Shown piece by piece: positions 45,448 through 54,315 of a DNA stretch of 64,000 nucleotides (position 1 is the first letter of the stretch; each line of letters starts with the position of its first letter). Under the pieces are notes generated by a model, which worked only from the letters and a program-made list of their open reading frames with translations, searched no databases and was not told where the DNA came from. A program made the position numbers and the translations under genes. Origin of the DNA: an uncultured Clostridia bacterium (lineage in GTDB: Bacteria; Bacillota; Clostridia; Oscillospirales; Ruminococcaceae). Location of the stretch: contig CANQTP010000003.1 in assembly GCA_947626755.1 (NCBI GenBank), forward strand, positions 1 through 64,000, given 5' to 3'.

Positions 45448-46191
45448 TCATTTTGATCTTTTGGGTAGTTTAGCCGCAAGGTATTCTTCCTTGTGTTTTT
45501 CGTAATATTCTTTGAGATGTTCGGTTATAGGCACGGAAGAGTACATTGACAGCAGGAATTTCATCTTTTCCTGACGCTCCGCTTTCTGTGTGCGGATATG
45601 CTCTTTCAGTTCCTCATAACGCATAACAATGTCGTTTTCCTTGGAGAACCTGCGGACTTTGGCTACAATATTTGTGGAGAATGCCACGTCAATAACAAGT
45701 ATCCCGTAGAAAAATCCCACGCAGAACGAGAACGCAAGATTCTGCGAGAACCATTCCAGAGCGTTCAGTATATGCGGGTGTATGCCGAAATAGTATATTG
45801 CACTGAGAACTGCCCAGAAAAAGGAAAATTTCGGGCAGATTATGCCGCCGATATTTCCCCATTCATTGCTGTAATCCCAGAGTTTTATTTTCATGTGCTT
45901 TATGAAGATAACTCCCGCGATGTATTCCACGGCTGTTATGCAAAGCGCCATAGCGGCAAAAAGTGTTATCTTCCGCCAGACGTCAGACTTTATGGGCAGA
46001 ACATTTTCCAGTCCCGCCATGAAGTACAGCAGGCAAAGGCTGAATCCGTAAAGCGGCAGGCAGGGCCCTGCAAGAAATCCCGGGTTTATCCATTTTTTGG
46101 CGGAGAAAAATCTCCTGAAAACAACTTCCAGACACCAGCCCAGCAGGCTTCCTATAAAGGACAGGAACGCTGCGATGAGAAATGTTGACAT
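45448..46191 (-). CDS. CmpB-type (PF06541-like) membrane protein
   Basis: The 247-aa protein has about six membrane segments, with SFIGSLLGWCLEVVFRRFF and GFLAGPCLPLYGFS near the N-terminus, the pattern of the so-called putative ABC transporter permease CmpB family. A charged helical tail (about 190-247) follows. There is no ATPase gene nearby and the real function is unknown. GGGGGAA lies before the ATG. It starts 17 nt after the glycosyltransferase gene and probably shares its promoter. Confidence 0.8.
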   Translation of the reverse strand: MSTFLIAAFLSFIGSLLGWCLEVVFRRFFSAKKWINPGFLAGPCLPLYGFSLCLLYFMAGLENVLPIKSDVWRKITLFAAMALCITAVEYIAGVIFIKHMKIKLWDYSNEWGNIGGIICPKFSFFWAVLSAIYYFGIHPHILNALEWFSQNLAFSFCVGFFYGILVIDVAFSTNIVAKVRRFSKENDIVMRYEELKEHIRTQKAERQEKMKFLLSMYSSVPITEHLKEYYEKHKEEYLAAKLPKRSK

Positions 46192-46208
46192 ATAAAATTC
46201 CCCCGATA

Positions 46209-47177
46209 TTAACGTCCGATATTATCGGACACGTTCCGATCTTCCTGTCCGACATTTGATTCCATTACCACATACATGGGGCGCTGCTTTGTTTCAATGA
46301 ATATTCTTGAAAGGTAGCTTCCCAGCACGCCGATACACATCTGCTGCAAGCCCGAAACAAACAGTATAATGCACACAAGAGAAGGCCAGCCTGCTACGGG
46401 ATCGCCGAATATCGCTTTCCTTAAAATAATAAAAATTATCATGATAAACGAAAGCGCAAACAGGAAAATACCTATCAGCGAAGATATTACCAACGGCATA
46501 CTTGAAAATGAAACGATACCTTCTATGGAATAGCGGAGCAGCTTGAAGAAAGACCATTTCGACGAGCCTTCATTGCGGGCATTGTTGCTGAAGGAAAGCC
46601 AGTAGGTGCGGTAGCCTGCCCATTCAAAGATCCCCTTGGTGAAGCGGGTGCGCTCTTTGAGGGAAAGTATGGAATTTACCATTCGCCTGGACATCATTGA
46701 AAAATCCCTTGCGCCGTCCACGATCTTCACATCGGATATTTTGTTGATAAGTTTATAGAACATTCTTGCAAAGAATGATCTGATAGGCGGTTCGCCCTTC
46801 CTGTCGCTTCTTTTGGTGGCGATCCTGTCGTATTCGCCTGTTTTTATAAGATCGAGCATTTCGGGTATGAGCGAAGGCGGATCCTGAAGATCCGCGTCAA
46901 GCATGACGATATAGTCTCCCGAAGCAGCTTCAAGCCCTGCAAGCATTGCGGCTTCTTTTCCGAAATTTCTGGAAAACTGTATGTACTTGACCCAATCATT
47001 TTTCAGAGCCAGTTCGTGGATCTTTTCAAATGTTTTATCGGAAGAACCATCGTCCACATATATCAGTTCAAGCACCGTATCTTCCGGGATCGATTTGCTG
47101 ACGCTGCATATCTCGTCAAAGAACGGGACTATATTTGATTCTTCATTATAGCATGGTGTAACAACAGAAAGTTTCAT
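46209..47177 (-). CDS. Family 2 glycosyltransferase with C-terminal membrane segments (GtrB/DPM-like)
   Basis: The 322-aa protein has an N-terminal GT-A domain: SVVTPCYNEESNI, YVDDGSSDKTF, the DXD-type MLDADLQDPP and a QFSRNFGKEAAMLAG stretch typical of polyprenyl-phosphate glycosyltransferases. Two membrane segments lie at about 232-258 and 270-292. Such enzymes move glucose or a similar sugar from a nucleotide onto undecaprenyl phosphate for use outside the cell. GGAGGG precedes the ATG, with a promoter at 47232-47260. Confidence 0.93.
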   Translation of the reverse strand: MKLSVVTPCYNEESNIVPFFDEICSVSKSIPEDTVLELIYVDDGSSDKTFEKIHELALKNDWVKYIQFSRNFGKEAAMLAGLEAASGDYIVMLDADLQDPPSLIPEMLDLIKTGEYDRIATKRSDRKGEPPIRSFFARMFYKLINKISDVKIVDGARDFSMMSRRMVNSILSLKERTRFTKGIFEWAGYRTYWLSFSNNARNEGSSKWSFFKLLRYSIEGIVSFSSMPLVISSLIGIFLFALSFIMIIFIILRKAIFGDPVAGWPSLVCIILFVSGLQQMCIGVLGSYLSRIFIETKQRPMYVVMESNVGQEDRNVSDNIGR

Positions 47178-47231
47178 TTTTTCCCTCCGCTTAAATTTTA
47201 AAGTAAAAACCTTACTTATCCGGCATTATCT

Positions 47232-47260
47232 ATTATATCACATGACCGCGCTGTTTTCAA
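47232..47260 (-). promoter_or_regulatory. Promoter of the glycosyltransferase operon
   Basis: On the minus strand TTGAAA (47255-47260), a 17-nt spacer and TATAAT (47232-47237), about 55 nt before the ATG. Confidence 0.75.
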
Positions 47261-47307
47261 GAGTTTATTAAAAAACATGATTTTTTATAAAAAATTTGAA
47301 AAAACCC

Positions 47308-47336
47308 TTGACAAGAGGGGGGATAGGGTGTATAAT
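47308..47336 (+). promoter_or_regulatory. Sigma-A promoter of infC-rpmI-rplT
   Basis: Consensus TTGACA (47308-47313), a G-rich 17-nt spacer and TATAAT (47331-47336). Confidence 0.9.
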
Positions 47337-47500
47337 ATGATTTGTTGGCGGCTATGTACGTCTTAATAAAGCAGAACTTTCCGTTCTCACCCTGCCGCAG
47401 AAGCGAGCAGCGGTCAATATCAGAATGCTTGCGCAGGTCGGCGGTCGGCTTGTGTCTGCTTGATGTCGGCGGAATGTTTTGTTCCGTCTATTTTTATTTA
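47337..47500 (+). promoter_or_regulatory. infC leader RNA with attenuator (L20-leader-like)
   Basis: About 155 nt of untranslated leader precede infC. It ends in a hairpin (47468-47474 with 47482-47488, loop of 7) followed by TATTTTTATTT, a terminator form just upstream of the infC ribosome site. In Firmicutes this operon is usually controlled by L20 binding a leader that folds into a terminator or antiterminator. Position and form fit that class; I could not confirm the L20-binding motif. Confidence 0.65.
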
Positions 47501-47514
47501 TGGGGGTGCTTACC

Positions 47515-48042
47515 ATAAGCAGCAGCAACAGCAAAGAAGTTCAGATCAATGAAGAGATCCGCGATAAGGAGATACGCGTTATTGACAATGATGGTTCACA
47601 GCTCGGAGTCATGTCGGCTAAAGATGCTCTGAAGCTTGCCGAGGAAAAGGACCTCGATCTTGTAAAGATCGCTCCTCAGGCTGAACCTCCCGTATGCAAG
47701 ATCATGGACTACGGAAAGTATGTCTTTGAGCAGAATAAGCGTGAAAAGGAAGCCAGAAAGAACCAGAAAGTCGTTGAGATCAAGGAGATAAGAATGTTCT
47801 CCACCATCGACACGAACGATTTCAACACCAAGGTAAATCAGGCTATGAAATTCCTTAAAGCAGGAGATAAGATAAAGGTTTCGGTGCGTTTCAGAAAACG
47901 TGCTATCGCTCACCCGCACCTCGGCGAAGAACTTCTTGAGAAGTTCAAGGATGCTTGTGCGGAAGCAGGTGTTGTTGAAAAGCCATCCAAAATGGAAGGG
48001 CGCGCTCTTGTTATGTTCGTTTCGCCCAAGGCTTCAAAATAA
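47515..48042 (+). CDS. infC: Translation initiation factor IF-3
   Basis: The 175-aa protein shows QINEEIRDKEIRVIDNDGSQLGVM (in two parts), the linker rich in Lys/Glu and the C-terminal domain ending RALVMFVSPK. IF-3 prevents early subunit joining and checks the start codon. The start is placed at ATA 47515: GGGGGTG (47502-47508) is 6 nt before it, and the protein then opens ISSSNSKEVQINEE, matching IF-3 genes that start at rare AUU-type codons. ATG 47500 is in frame but has no ribosome site and lies in the attenuator tail. Confidence 0.9.
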   Translation: MSSSNSKEVQINEEIRDKEIRVIDNDGSQLGVMSAKDALKLAEEKDLDLVKIAPQAEPPVCKIMDYGKYVFEQNKREKEARKNQKVVEIKEIRMFSTIDTNDFNTKVNQAMKFLKAGDKIKVSVRFRKRAIAHPHLGEELLEKFKDACAEAGVVEKPSKMEGRALVMFVSPKASK

Positions 48043-48084
48043 ATTCAAAGAGACGATTTTGTCTGAATCAAAGGAGGATATATT

Positions 48085-48282
48085 ATGCCAAAGCAGAAAA
48101 CTCATTCCGGCGCTAAAAAACGCTTCAAGCTCACTAAGGGCGGTATGGTAAAGTACCAGAAGACCAACAGACGTCACAGACTGACTCAGAAAGCTACAAA
48201 GCGCAAGAGGATCAACAGAGCGGCAGGCTACACAGGCTCCGCAAACACCGCTACGGTAAAGCAGCTTATTCCTTATAAATAA
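48085..48282 (+). CDS. rpmI: 50S ribosomal protein L35
   Basis: The 65-aa basic protein ([20 protein letters not shown]...) is a full-length bL35. It follows infC by 42 nt and has AAAGGAGG before the ATG. The infC-rpmI-rplT order is universal in bacteria. Confidence 0.98.
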   Translation: MPKQKTHSGAKKRFKLTKGGMVKYQKTNRRHRLTQKATKRKRINRAAGYTGSANTATVKQLIPYK

Positions 48283-48330
48283 TCAGCAGGCTGCGTTTCA
48301 ACTACTATATTTAAACGGAGGTAAAAGATT

Positions 48331-48684
48331 ATGGCTCGTGTTAAGGGAGCAATGGCTACTCGTAAGAGAAGAAATAAAACTTTAAAACTTGCTAAGGGCT
48401 ACTGGGGTTCTAAGAGCAAGCATTTCAAGATGGCTAAAGAAGCCGTTATGAAATCAGGCAATTACGCTTATATCGGCAGACGTCTGAAAAAGCGTGATTT
48501 CAGAAAGCTGTGGATCACAAGAATTTCTGCGGCTTGCAAAATGAATGGTATGAACTATTCTACATTTATGAACGGTCTTAAAAAGGCAGGCGTTACTCTC
48601 AACAGAAAGATGCTCTCAGAGATCGCTGTTAATGACGCCGCAGGCTTTACCGCTCTTACCGAAAAGGCTAAGGCTGCTCTTTAA
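48331..48684 (+). CDS. rplT: 50S ribosomal protein L20
   Basis: The 117-aa basic protein ([24 protein letters not shown]..., then [16 protein letters not shown]) is a full-length bL20. It binds 23S rRNA early in assembly and is the likely repressor acting on the leader at 47337-47500. ACGGAGG lies before the ATG. Confidence 0.98.
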   Translation: MARVKGAMATRKRRNKTLKLAKGYWGSKSKHFKMAKEAVMKSGNYAYIGRRLKKRDFRKLWITRISAACKMNGMNYSTFMNGLKKAGVTLNRKMLSEIAVNDAAGFTALTEKAKAAL

Positions 48685-48700
48685 TTAAAATTGCTTTAAG

Positions 48701-48733
48701 GTCAGAAGCGAAAAATTTTGCTTCTGACTTTTG
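48701..48733 (+). terminator. Terminator of infC-rpmI-rplT
   Basis: GTCAGAAGC (48701-48709) and GCTTCTGAC (48720-48728) form a perfect 9-bp stem followed by TTTT. Confidence 0.85.
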
Positions 48734-48770
48734 CAGTTTTTTAGAATATCAGACGGACGGGTGAATTTCC

Positions 48771-49547
48771 ATGCAGCGCATAACTTCAAAGGACAATCCT
48801 AATATAAAGCTTTACAGAAAACTTTCCGAAAGCAAGAAATTCCGCAGGGAAAAATCTATGTTCGTGTTGGAAGGAGTACGCCTTGTTGAGGACGCTTTTA
48901 GGGAAAATGCAGCGCTTTGCGCTGTCTTTGCGGCTGAAAGCTGCGCGGAAAATTTCCTTTCAAGATCGGAAATTTCCGATAACAGGCTGTATATTATTCC
49001 CGATGAACTGGGAAATAAGCTTTCCGACACGGGAAACACGCAGGGCGTTTTTGCAATTTGCGGTATGCCCGAAAGACTCAGCGTTTCCGAAACGGTGAGA
49101 AAGGGCGGACGGTACATTCTGCTGCACGAAGTCCGCGACCCGGGAAATCTGGGTACGATAATCCGCACCGCCGATGCTGTTGGCGTTGACGGGCTGTTCC
49201 TGTCGGATTGCTGCGATCTGTATAACCCCAAGGTCATACGTTCAACAATGGGAAGCATTTTCAGACTGAACGTTTCGGAGGGGGATTTCGGGGAAATATT
49301 TCCCGTTTTTGCAGAGAAAGGCGTAAAAACTTACGCGGCTGTTGTGGACAGCGATGCGGTTTCCCTTACTGAATGTGATTTTTCGGACGGAGCGGCTGTG
49401 CTTATCGGCAACGAGGGAAACGGTCTGCCACGGGAGATAAGCAGTATCTGCAATGAGCGTCTTACCATAAAAATGCAGGGAAATATCAATTCACTCAATG
49501 CGGCTATGGCAGCGGGAATTATCATGTGGGAATTTACCAAAAATTAA
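48771..49547 (+). CDS. TrmH/SpoU family RNA 2'-O-methyltransferase
   Basis: The 258-aa protein has an N-terminal substrate-binding domain (KDNPNIKLYRKLSESKKFRREKS, about residues 6-28) and a SPOUT knot with the three motifs: LHEVRDPGNLGTIIRTAD, LIGNEGNGLP and NSLNAAMAAGI. It should methylate a ribose 2'-OH in rRNA or tRNA; the exact base is unknown. It resembles Bacillus YsgA, which also lies near the rplT region. A GGTGA site precedes the ATG. Confidence 0.93.
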   Translation: MQRITSKDNPNIKLYRKLSESKKFRREKSMFVLEGVRLVEDAFRENAALCAVFAAESCAENFLSRSEISDNRLYIIPDELGNKLSDTGNTQGVFAICGMPERLSVSETVRKGGRYILLHEVRDPGNLGTIIRTADAVGVDGLFLSDCCDLYNPKVIRSTMGSIFRLNVSEGDFGEIFPVFAEKGVKTYAAVVDSDAVSLTECDFSDGAAVLIGNEGNGLPREISSICNERLTIKMQGNINSLNAAMAAGIIMWEFTKN

Positions 49548-49553
49548 GACCAT

Positions 49554-49592
49554 ACCGCAGAAAGATCGGAATGCGGTCTTTGTGCGGTTTTG
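49554..49592 (+). terminator. Possible terminator after the SpoU gene
   Basis: ACCGCA (49554-49559) can pair with TGCGGT (49583-49588) followed by TTT. AAGACC/GGTCTT (49546-49551, 49575-49580) offers an alternative stem. Confidence 0.4.
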
Positions 49593-49622
49593 CCTTAAAA
49601 TAAACAGCGGGGAGCGGTTTAA

Positions 49623-50846
49623 ATGAGTACCGAACACATTTTTGAATGGCTTTGGATAGTCAATTGTTTTGGCTGCGGAAATCATCGTATATGGGATTTT
49701 GTATCCTGCTTTGCGGATATTTCCGAAGCGTATGAAACTATCCTGAACAGCGATAAAAGAAGAAAGTTCCTTACCGATGCCGAGGATAAATCGGCAGGAC
49801 GAGTCGCGGAAGAACAGGTAAACGAGATCATAACCTACTGCAAAAAGCATAATATTTACATAATGACTTATGATGATGAAATTTATCCCGAACGGATAAG
49901 ATCAATATATAATCCGCCTGCGGTGCTGTTTTGCAGGGGAGATATGGGCTGTCTGGAGAATGAATTTTCGCTTTCGGTAGTTGGCACAAGAAAGCCTTCC
50001 GATTACAGTGTAAAGGTAACGGAAGCACTTGTAAGATCTCTTGCGGAACTTGGCGTGACCATCGTCAGCGGCTTTGCGGTGGGAATAGATATTGCCGCTA
50101 ATTTATCTGCGATCAAAGGCGGCGGAAAGACAATTGCAGTGCTTGGCTGCGGTCTTGATTACGATTATCCCAGAGAAAATTCCGCCTACAGAAAGGACAT
50201 TGAAGCAAACGGTCTGTTTATATCGGAATATTTTCCCAAGGCAACGGGATCGTTACAGACTTTTCCCGCAAGAAACAGGATACTTACCGCGCTTTCTCTC
50301 GGCACTATCGTTATAGAAGCAGGCAAGAAAAGCGGTGCGCTTGTTTCGGCAAATCTTGCTCTCGGTCAGGGACGTGATGTATTTGCAGTTGCGCCGCATA
50401 ACCTTTTCGATACGAGATACGGCGGAAATGTTTCGCTTATAAGAGACGGCGCGATCTGTCTCTGCGGACTAAATGATATACTTTATGAATATTACGAAAA
50501 TTACGGGCATAAAATAGCAAATGCTGCAAGAAGATCGGGTATTGCAGTTCCGAACGCCGATCCGGGCGCTTCGGATACTGTGAGAAAAACTTCTAAGAAA
50601 GCTGTCCGATCGGCGGATAACGCTGCGGATAAGACCGATGACAAGGAGGATTTTGACGCATCTGTTCTTGAAGGAGACACGGCGCGGGTATATGCATTTC
50701 TTAAAGAAAGCGGAAAGCCCATGCTTGCAGACGAACTTGCGGCGGAATTCGATATGGATATTGCCGAAATGCTCATGATCCTCACCGATCTGGAACTTGA
50801 AGGCGCCGTTTCCGCAGCGGCAGGACACAGCTATGCTGCAAACTGA
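49623..50846 (+). CDS. dprA: DNA-processing protein DprA/Smf
   Basis: The 407-aa protein has a short helical N-terminal domain, the Rossmann-like DprA core (VVGTRKPSDYS, VSGFAVGIDIAA, VLGCGLD, FPARNRILTALS, ALVSANLALGQGRDVFAV) and, after a Lys/Asp/Ala-rich linker (about 300-340), a C-terminal winged helix. DprA loads RecA on incoming single-stranded DNA in transformation. No other competence genes are in view. GGGGAGC precedes the ATG, and topA follows by 28 nt, the common Firmicutes dprA-topA order. Confidence 0.95.
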   Translation: MSTEHIFEWLWIVNCFGCGNHRIWDFVSCFADISEAYETILNSDKRRKFLTDAEDKSAGRVAEEQVNEIITYCKKHNIYIMTYDDEIYPERIRSIYNPPAVLFCRGDMGCLENEFSLSVVGTRKPSDYSVKVTEALVRSLAELGVTIVSGFAVGIDIAANLSAIKGGGKTIAVLGCGLDYDYPRENSAYRKDIEANGLFISEYFPKATGSLQTFPARNRILTALSLGTIVIEAGKKSGALVSANLALGQGRDVFAVAPHNLFDTRYGGNVSLIRDGAICLCGLNDILYEYYENYGHKIANAARRSGIAVPNADPGASDTVRKTSKKAVRSADNAADKTDDKEDFDASVLEGDTARVYAFLKESGKPMLADELAAEFDMDIAEMLMILTDLELEGAVSAAAGHSYAAN

Positions 50847-50874
50847 GCATTGATTCTGAAAGGATTGATATATA

Positions 50875-52953
50875 ATGTCAAAATTGGTAATAGTTGAGTC
50901 GCCTGCAAAGGCTAAGACAATAAAGAAATATCTTGGCAGCGGCTATGAAGTTGTGGCTTCAATGGGACACGTCCGCGATCTTCCCAAGTCAAAACTCGGC
51001 GTTGATGTGGAGCATGGCTTTGAGCCTGTCTATACGGATATAAAAGGCAAGGAAGAACTTATTGCAAGCCTGAAAAAGGAAGCAAAAAAGTCGGATTTCG
51101 TATATCTTGCAACCGACCCAGACCGCGAAGGTGAAGCAATTTCATGGCATCTGGCGCACATTCTTGATCTGCCGCTGGACGAGACAAACAGGGTAACTTT
51201 CAACGAAATAACAAAAACAGGCGTTCAGAACGGAATGGCACACCCCCGCTCCATAGATATTGACCTTGTGAATGCACAGCAGACAAGGCGTATCCTTGAC
51301 AGGATCGTAGGTTACAAGCTGTCGCCCTTCCTCTGGAAAAAGGTAAGGCGCGGACTTTCGGCAGGACGTGTGCAGTCGGTGGCTGTTTCCCTCGTTGTTG
51401 ACAGGGAAAAGCAGATAAACAGTTTCAAGCCCGAGGAATACTGGTCCATTGATGCGAAAATGACCGCTCCTTCTTCAAAGAAGCAGTTTGATGCGTCCTT
51501 TGTGGGAATGGACGGGGAAAAGACCGAACTTCACTCGCAGGCTGAGACTGACAGCGTTCTGAAACGTCTCGAAGGTGCGGAATATAAAGTTACGGACGTT
51601 AAAAAGTCCGTCCGCAGGAAATCTCCCGCACCGCCGTTCACAACTTCCACAATGCAGCAGGAAGCTTCCAAAAAATTGGGATTTGCGGCGGCGAAAACCA
51701 TGAAAACTGCCCAGATACTTTATGAGGGCGTTGATATTGACGGCATGGGCGCGGTAGGTCTCATTACCTATATGAGAACCGACTCGTTAAGAATTTCGGA
51801 CGAAGCCCGCGCGGCTGCGTATAAATATATCGAAAGCGCTTATGGGAAAAATTATGTTCCGTCCTCGCCTAAAATTTACAAGTCCAAATCAAACGCGCAG
51901 GACGCCCACGAAGCTATAAGACCGTCCATGCCCGAACTTACTCCCGACCGCGTAAAGGCAAGCCTTACCACGGAACAGTATAAACTTTACAAGCTGATAT
52001 GGGAAAGATTTATTGCAAGTCAGATGTCAAATGCTGTTCTTGACACTGTTTCAGTTGATATTGACGCCAACGGCTGCACGTTCAGGGCAACGGGATTTTC
52101 GGTAAAATTTGACGGATTTACCGTTCTTTACGAGGAATCCAAAAACGAAGAGGAGGACAAAGTTCTTCCTAATATCGAAAACGGCGACATTCTCAAACTT
52201 AAAAATATCGAGGGAAAGCAGCATTTTACGCAGCCTCCCGCGCGTTACACGGAAGCAACACTTATCAAAGCGCTTGAAGAAAACGGCATAGGACGTCCGT
52301 CCACATACGCGCCTACAATTTCCACAATTGTGAATCGTTTCTATGTTGAACGGGACGGAAAGCAGCTTCGTCCCACAGGTCTCGGGGAAGTTACCACAGA
52401 CCTTATGAAAAAGCATTTTGAGCATATTGTTGACTATAAATTCACCGCGGCTATGGAAAGCAGCCTTGACCGCATTGAAGTGGGCGATAAGGACTGGGTG
52501 GAAACTCTTGAAGATTTCTACGGAGATTTTTCAAAAACGCTTTCGGAAGCCGAGACGGCTATGGACGGAAAGCGCGTTAAAGTTCCGGATGAGGAAACGG
52601 ACGAGGTATGCGAAGTCTGCGGAAAGCCTATGGTAATAAAAATAGGACGTTTCGGAAAATTCCTCGCTTGCAGCGGTTTCCCCGAATGTACAAATACAAA
52701 ACGGATCGTAAAGGACACAGGCGGAGTATGTCCGAAATGCCACAAGAAAGTTTTGCAGAAAAAATCCAAAAAGGGCAAGAAGTATTTCGGCTGTGAGGAC
52801 AATCCCACCTGCGATTTTATGACGTGGGACACTCCTGTTTCGGATAAATGTCCCAAGTGCAATGACGGCACAACGCTTTTCAAAAAGGGTGGAAAGATGT
52901 TCTGCCTGAAGGAAGGCTGCGGCTATGAAGTTGCCATCAAAAAGGAGAAATAA
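50875..52953 (+). CDS. topA: DNA topoisomerase I
   Basis: The 692-aa type IA enzyme has the TOPRIM DxD region (LATDPDREGEAISWHL), the catalytic Tyr in VGLITYMRTDS, and three C-terminal zinc-ribbon modules (CEVCGKP...CSGFPEC, CPKCHKK...CEDNPTC, CPKCNDG...CLKEGC). It relaxes negative supercoils. AAAGGA precedes the ATG. The stop overlaps the trmFO start by one base, so the two are translated together. Confidence 0.97.
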   Translation: MSKLVIVESPAKAKTIKKYLGSGYEVVASMGHVRDLPKSKLGVDVEHGFEPVYTDIKGKEELIASLKKEAKKSDFVYLATDPDREGEAISWHLAHILDLPLDETNRVTFNEITKTGVQNGMAHPRSIDIDLVNAQQTRRILDRIVGYKLSPFLWKKVRRGLSAGRVQSVAVSLVVDREKQINSFKPEEYWSIDAKMTAPSSKKQFDASFVGMDGEKTELHSQAETDSVLKRLEGAEYKVTDVKKSVRRKSPAPPFTTSTMQQEASKKLGFAAAKTMKTAQILYEGVDIDGMGAVGLITYMRTDSLRISDEARAAAYKYIESAYGKNYVPSSPKIYKSKSNAQDAHEAIRPSMPELTPDRVKASLTTEQYKLYKLIWERFIASQMSNAVLDTVSVDIDANGCTFRATGFSVKFDGFTVLYEESKNEEEDKVLPNIENGDILKLKNIEGKQHFTQPPARYTEATLIKALEENGIGRPSTYAPTISTIVNRFYVERDGKQLRPTGLGEVTTDLMKKHFEHIVDYKFTAAMESSLDRIEVGDKDWVETLEDFYGDFSKTLSEAETAMDGKRVKVPDEETDEVCEVCGKPMVIKIGRFGKFLACSGFPECTNTKRIVKDTGGVCPKCHKKVLQKKSKKGKKYFGCEDNPTCDFMTWDTPVSDKCPKCNDGTTLFKKGGKMFCLKEGCGYEVAIKKEK

Positions 52954-54281
52954 TGGATAAGAAAGTTTCCGTAATAGGCGCGGGACTGGCAGGCTGTGAA
53001 GCGGCTTGGCAGCTTTCAAAGGCGGGGATCGCGGTGGAATTGTTTGAAATGAAGCCGAAAAAATTCACTCCCGCCCATAAGTACAAAGGCTTTGCGGAGC
53101 TTGTCTGTTCCAACTCGCTGAAAGCGGCTCGGGTAAATTCCGCGGCGGGACTTCTGAAAGAGGAGATGCGGCGGCTGGGTTCGCTGACAGTTGAATGTGC
53201 GGAAGCGACAAAAGTTCCCGCAGGCGGTGCGCTTGCGGTGGACAGGGAGAAATTTTCCGACATGGTGACGGAAAAGATCCTTTCCTGCGGGAATGTGACT
53301 GTTCACTGTGAGGAAGTAACGGAAATTCCCAGCGGAAATGTTATAATTGCAACGGGACCGCTGACTTCGGGAAAACTTGCGGAGGACATCGGCAGGATAT
53401 GCGGAGGATATCTGAGTTTTTACGATGCTGCCGCGCCGATAGTTACTTACGATTCCCTTGATAAAGAGAAAATTTTCTTTGCCGCAAGATACGGCAGGGG
53501 CGATTATGATTATATAAATTGTCCGTTCACAAAAGAAGAATATACCTCTTTCTGGAATGAATTAAAAAACGCGGAAAGCGCGCCTGTGCATGATTTTGAT
53601 AAACCCAAAGGGAAAGACGATTTTACGGTCTATGAGGGTTGTATGCCCATTGAAGTCCTTGCAAAGCGGGGCGAAGAAACCATGCGTTACGGGGCTATGA
53701 AGCCTGTGGGGTTAAACGATCCCGCAACGGGGAAACGTCCGTATGCGGTGGTGCAGCTTCGGAAGGAAAACAGTGAGGGAACGCTTTATAATATTGTGGG
53801 TTTCCAGACAAATCTGAAATTCGGGGAGCAGAAAAGGGTATTTTCCATGATACCCGGACTTGCAAACGCAGAATTTGTCCGTTATGGTGTAATGCACAGG
53901 AATTCCTTTATAAATTCTCCCAAACTGCTGAACGCTGATTTTTCGTTCAGAAACAGGGAAAATCTTTTCTTTGCGGGGCAGATCACAGGCACGGAGGGTT
54001 ACATGGAATCCGCTGCGGGCGGGATCATGGCAGGACTTAATATGGCACGTTTCTTGCAGGGAAAAGAAAAAATAATTCTTCCCGAAGAAACGATGATCGG
54101 CGCGCTGTCGCGGTATATTTCGGACGAAAATATGACCGATTTCCAGCCAATGGGTGCAAATATGGGAATACTTCCCGATATTAGCGAACGGATAAAGGAC
54201 AAGCAGGAACGTTACCAAAAAATTGCGGACAGGGCGCTTGAATCTTTTGAAAATTACATGGAAAGGACAAGCACCTGCTGA
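52953..54281 (+). CDS. trmFO: tRNA (uracil-54,C5)-methyltransferase, folate/FAD-dependent
   Basis: The 442-aa flavoprotein has the FAD motif IGAGLAGCEAAW at the N-terminus, ELVCSNSLKA with one catalytic Cys, YEGCMPIEVLAKRG with the second Cys, and NFQPMGANMGI-type text near the C-terminus. It makes ribothymidine at tRNA position 54 using methylenetetrahydrofolate. The length matches Bacillus TrmFO, and the topA-trmFO order is conserved. Confidence 0.97.
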   Translation: MDKKVSVIGAGLAGCEAAWQLSKAGIAVELFEMKPKKFTPAHKYKGFAELVCSNSLKAARVNSAAGLLKEEMRRLGSLTVECAEATKVPAGGALAVDREKFSDMVTEKILSCGNVTVHCEEVTEIPSGNVIIATGPLTSGKLAEDIGRICGGYLSFYDAAAPIVTYDSLDKEKIFFAARYGRGDYDYINCPFTKEEYTSFWNELKNAESAPVHDFDKPKGKDDFTVYEGCMPIEVLAKRGEETMRYGAMKPVGLNDPATGKRPYAVVQLRKENSEGTLYNIVGFQTNLKFGEQKRVFSMIPGLANAEFVRYGVMHRNSFINSPKLLNADFSFRNRENLFFAGQITGTEGYMESAAGGIMAGLNMARFLQGKEKIILPEETMIGALSRYISDENMTDFQPMGANMGILPDISERIKDKQERYQKIADRALESFENYMERTSTC

Positions 54282-54315
54282 TATTTCCGTAAAATCAAAG
54301 GCAGGTGTCGGATCT

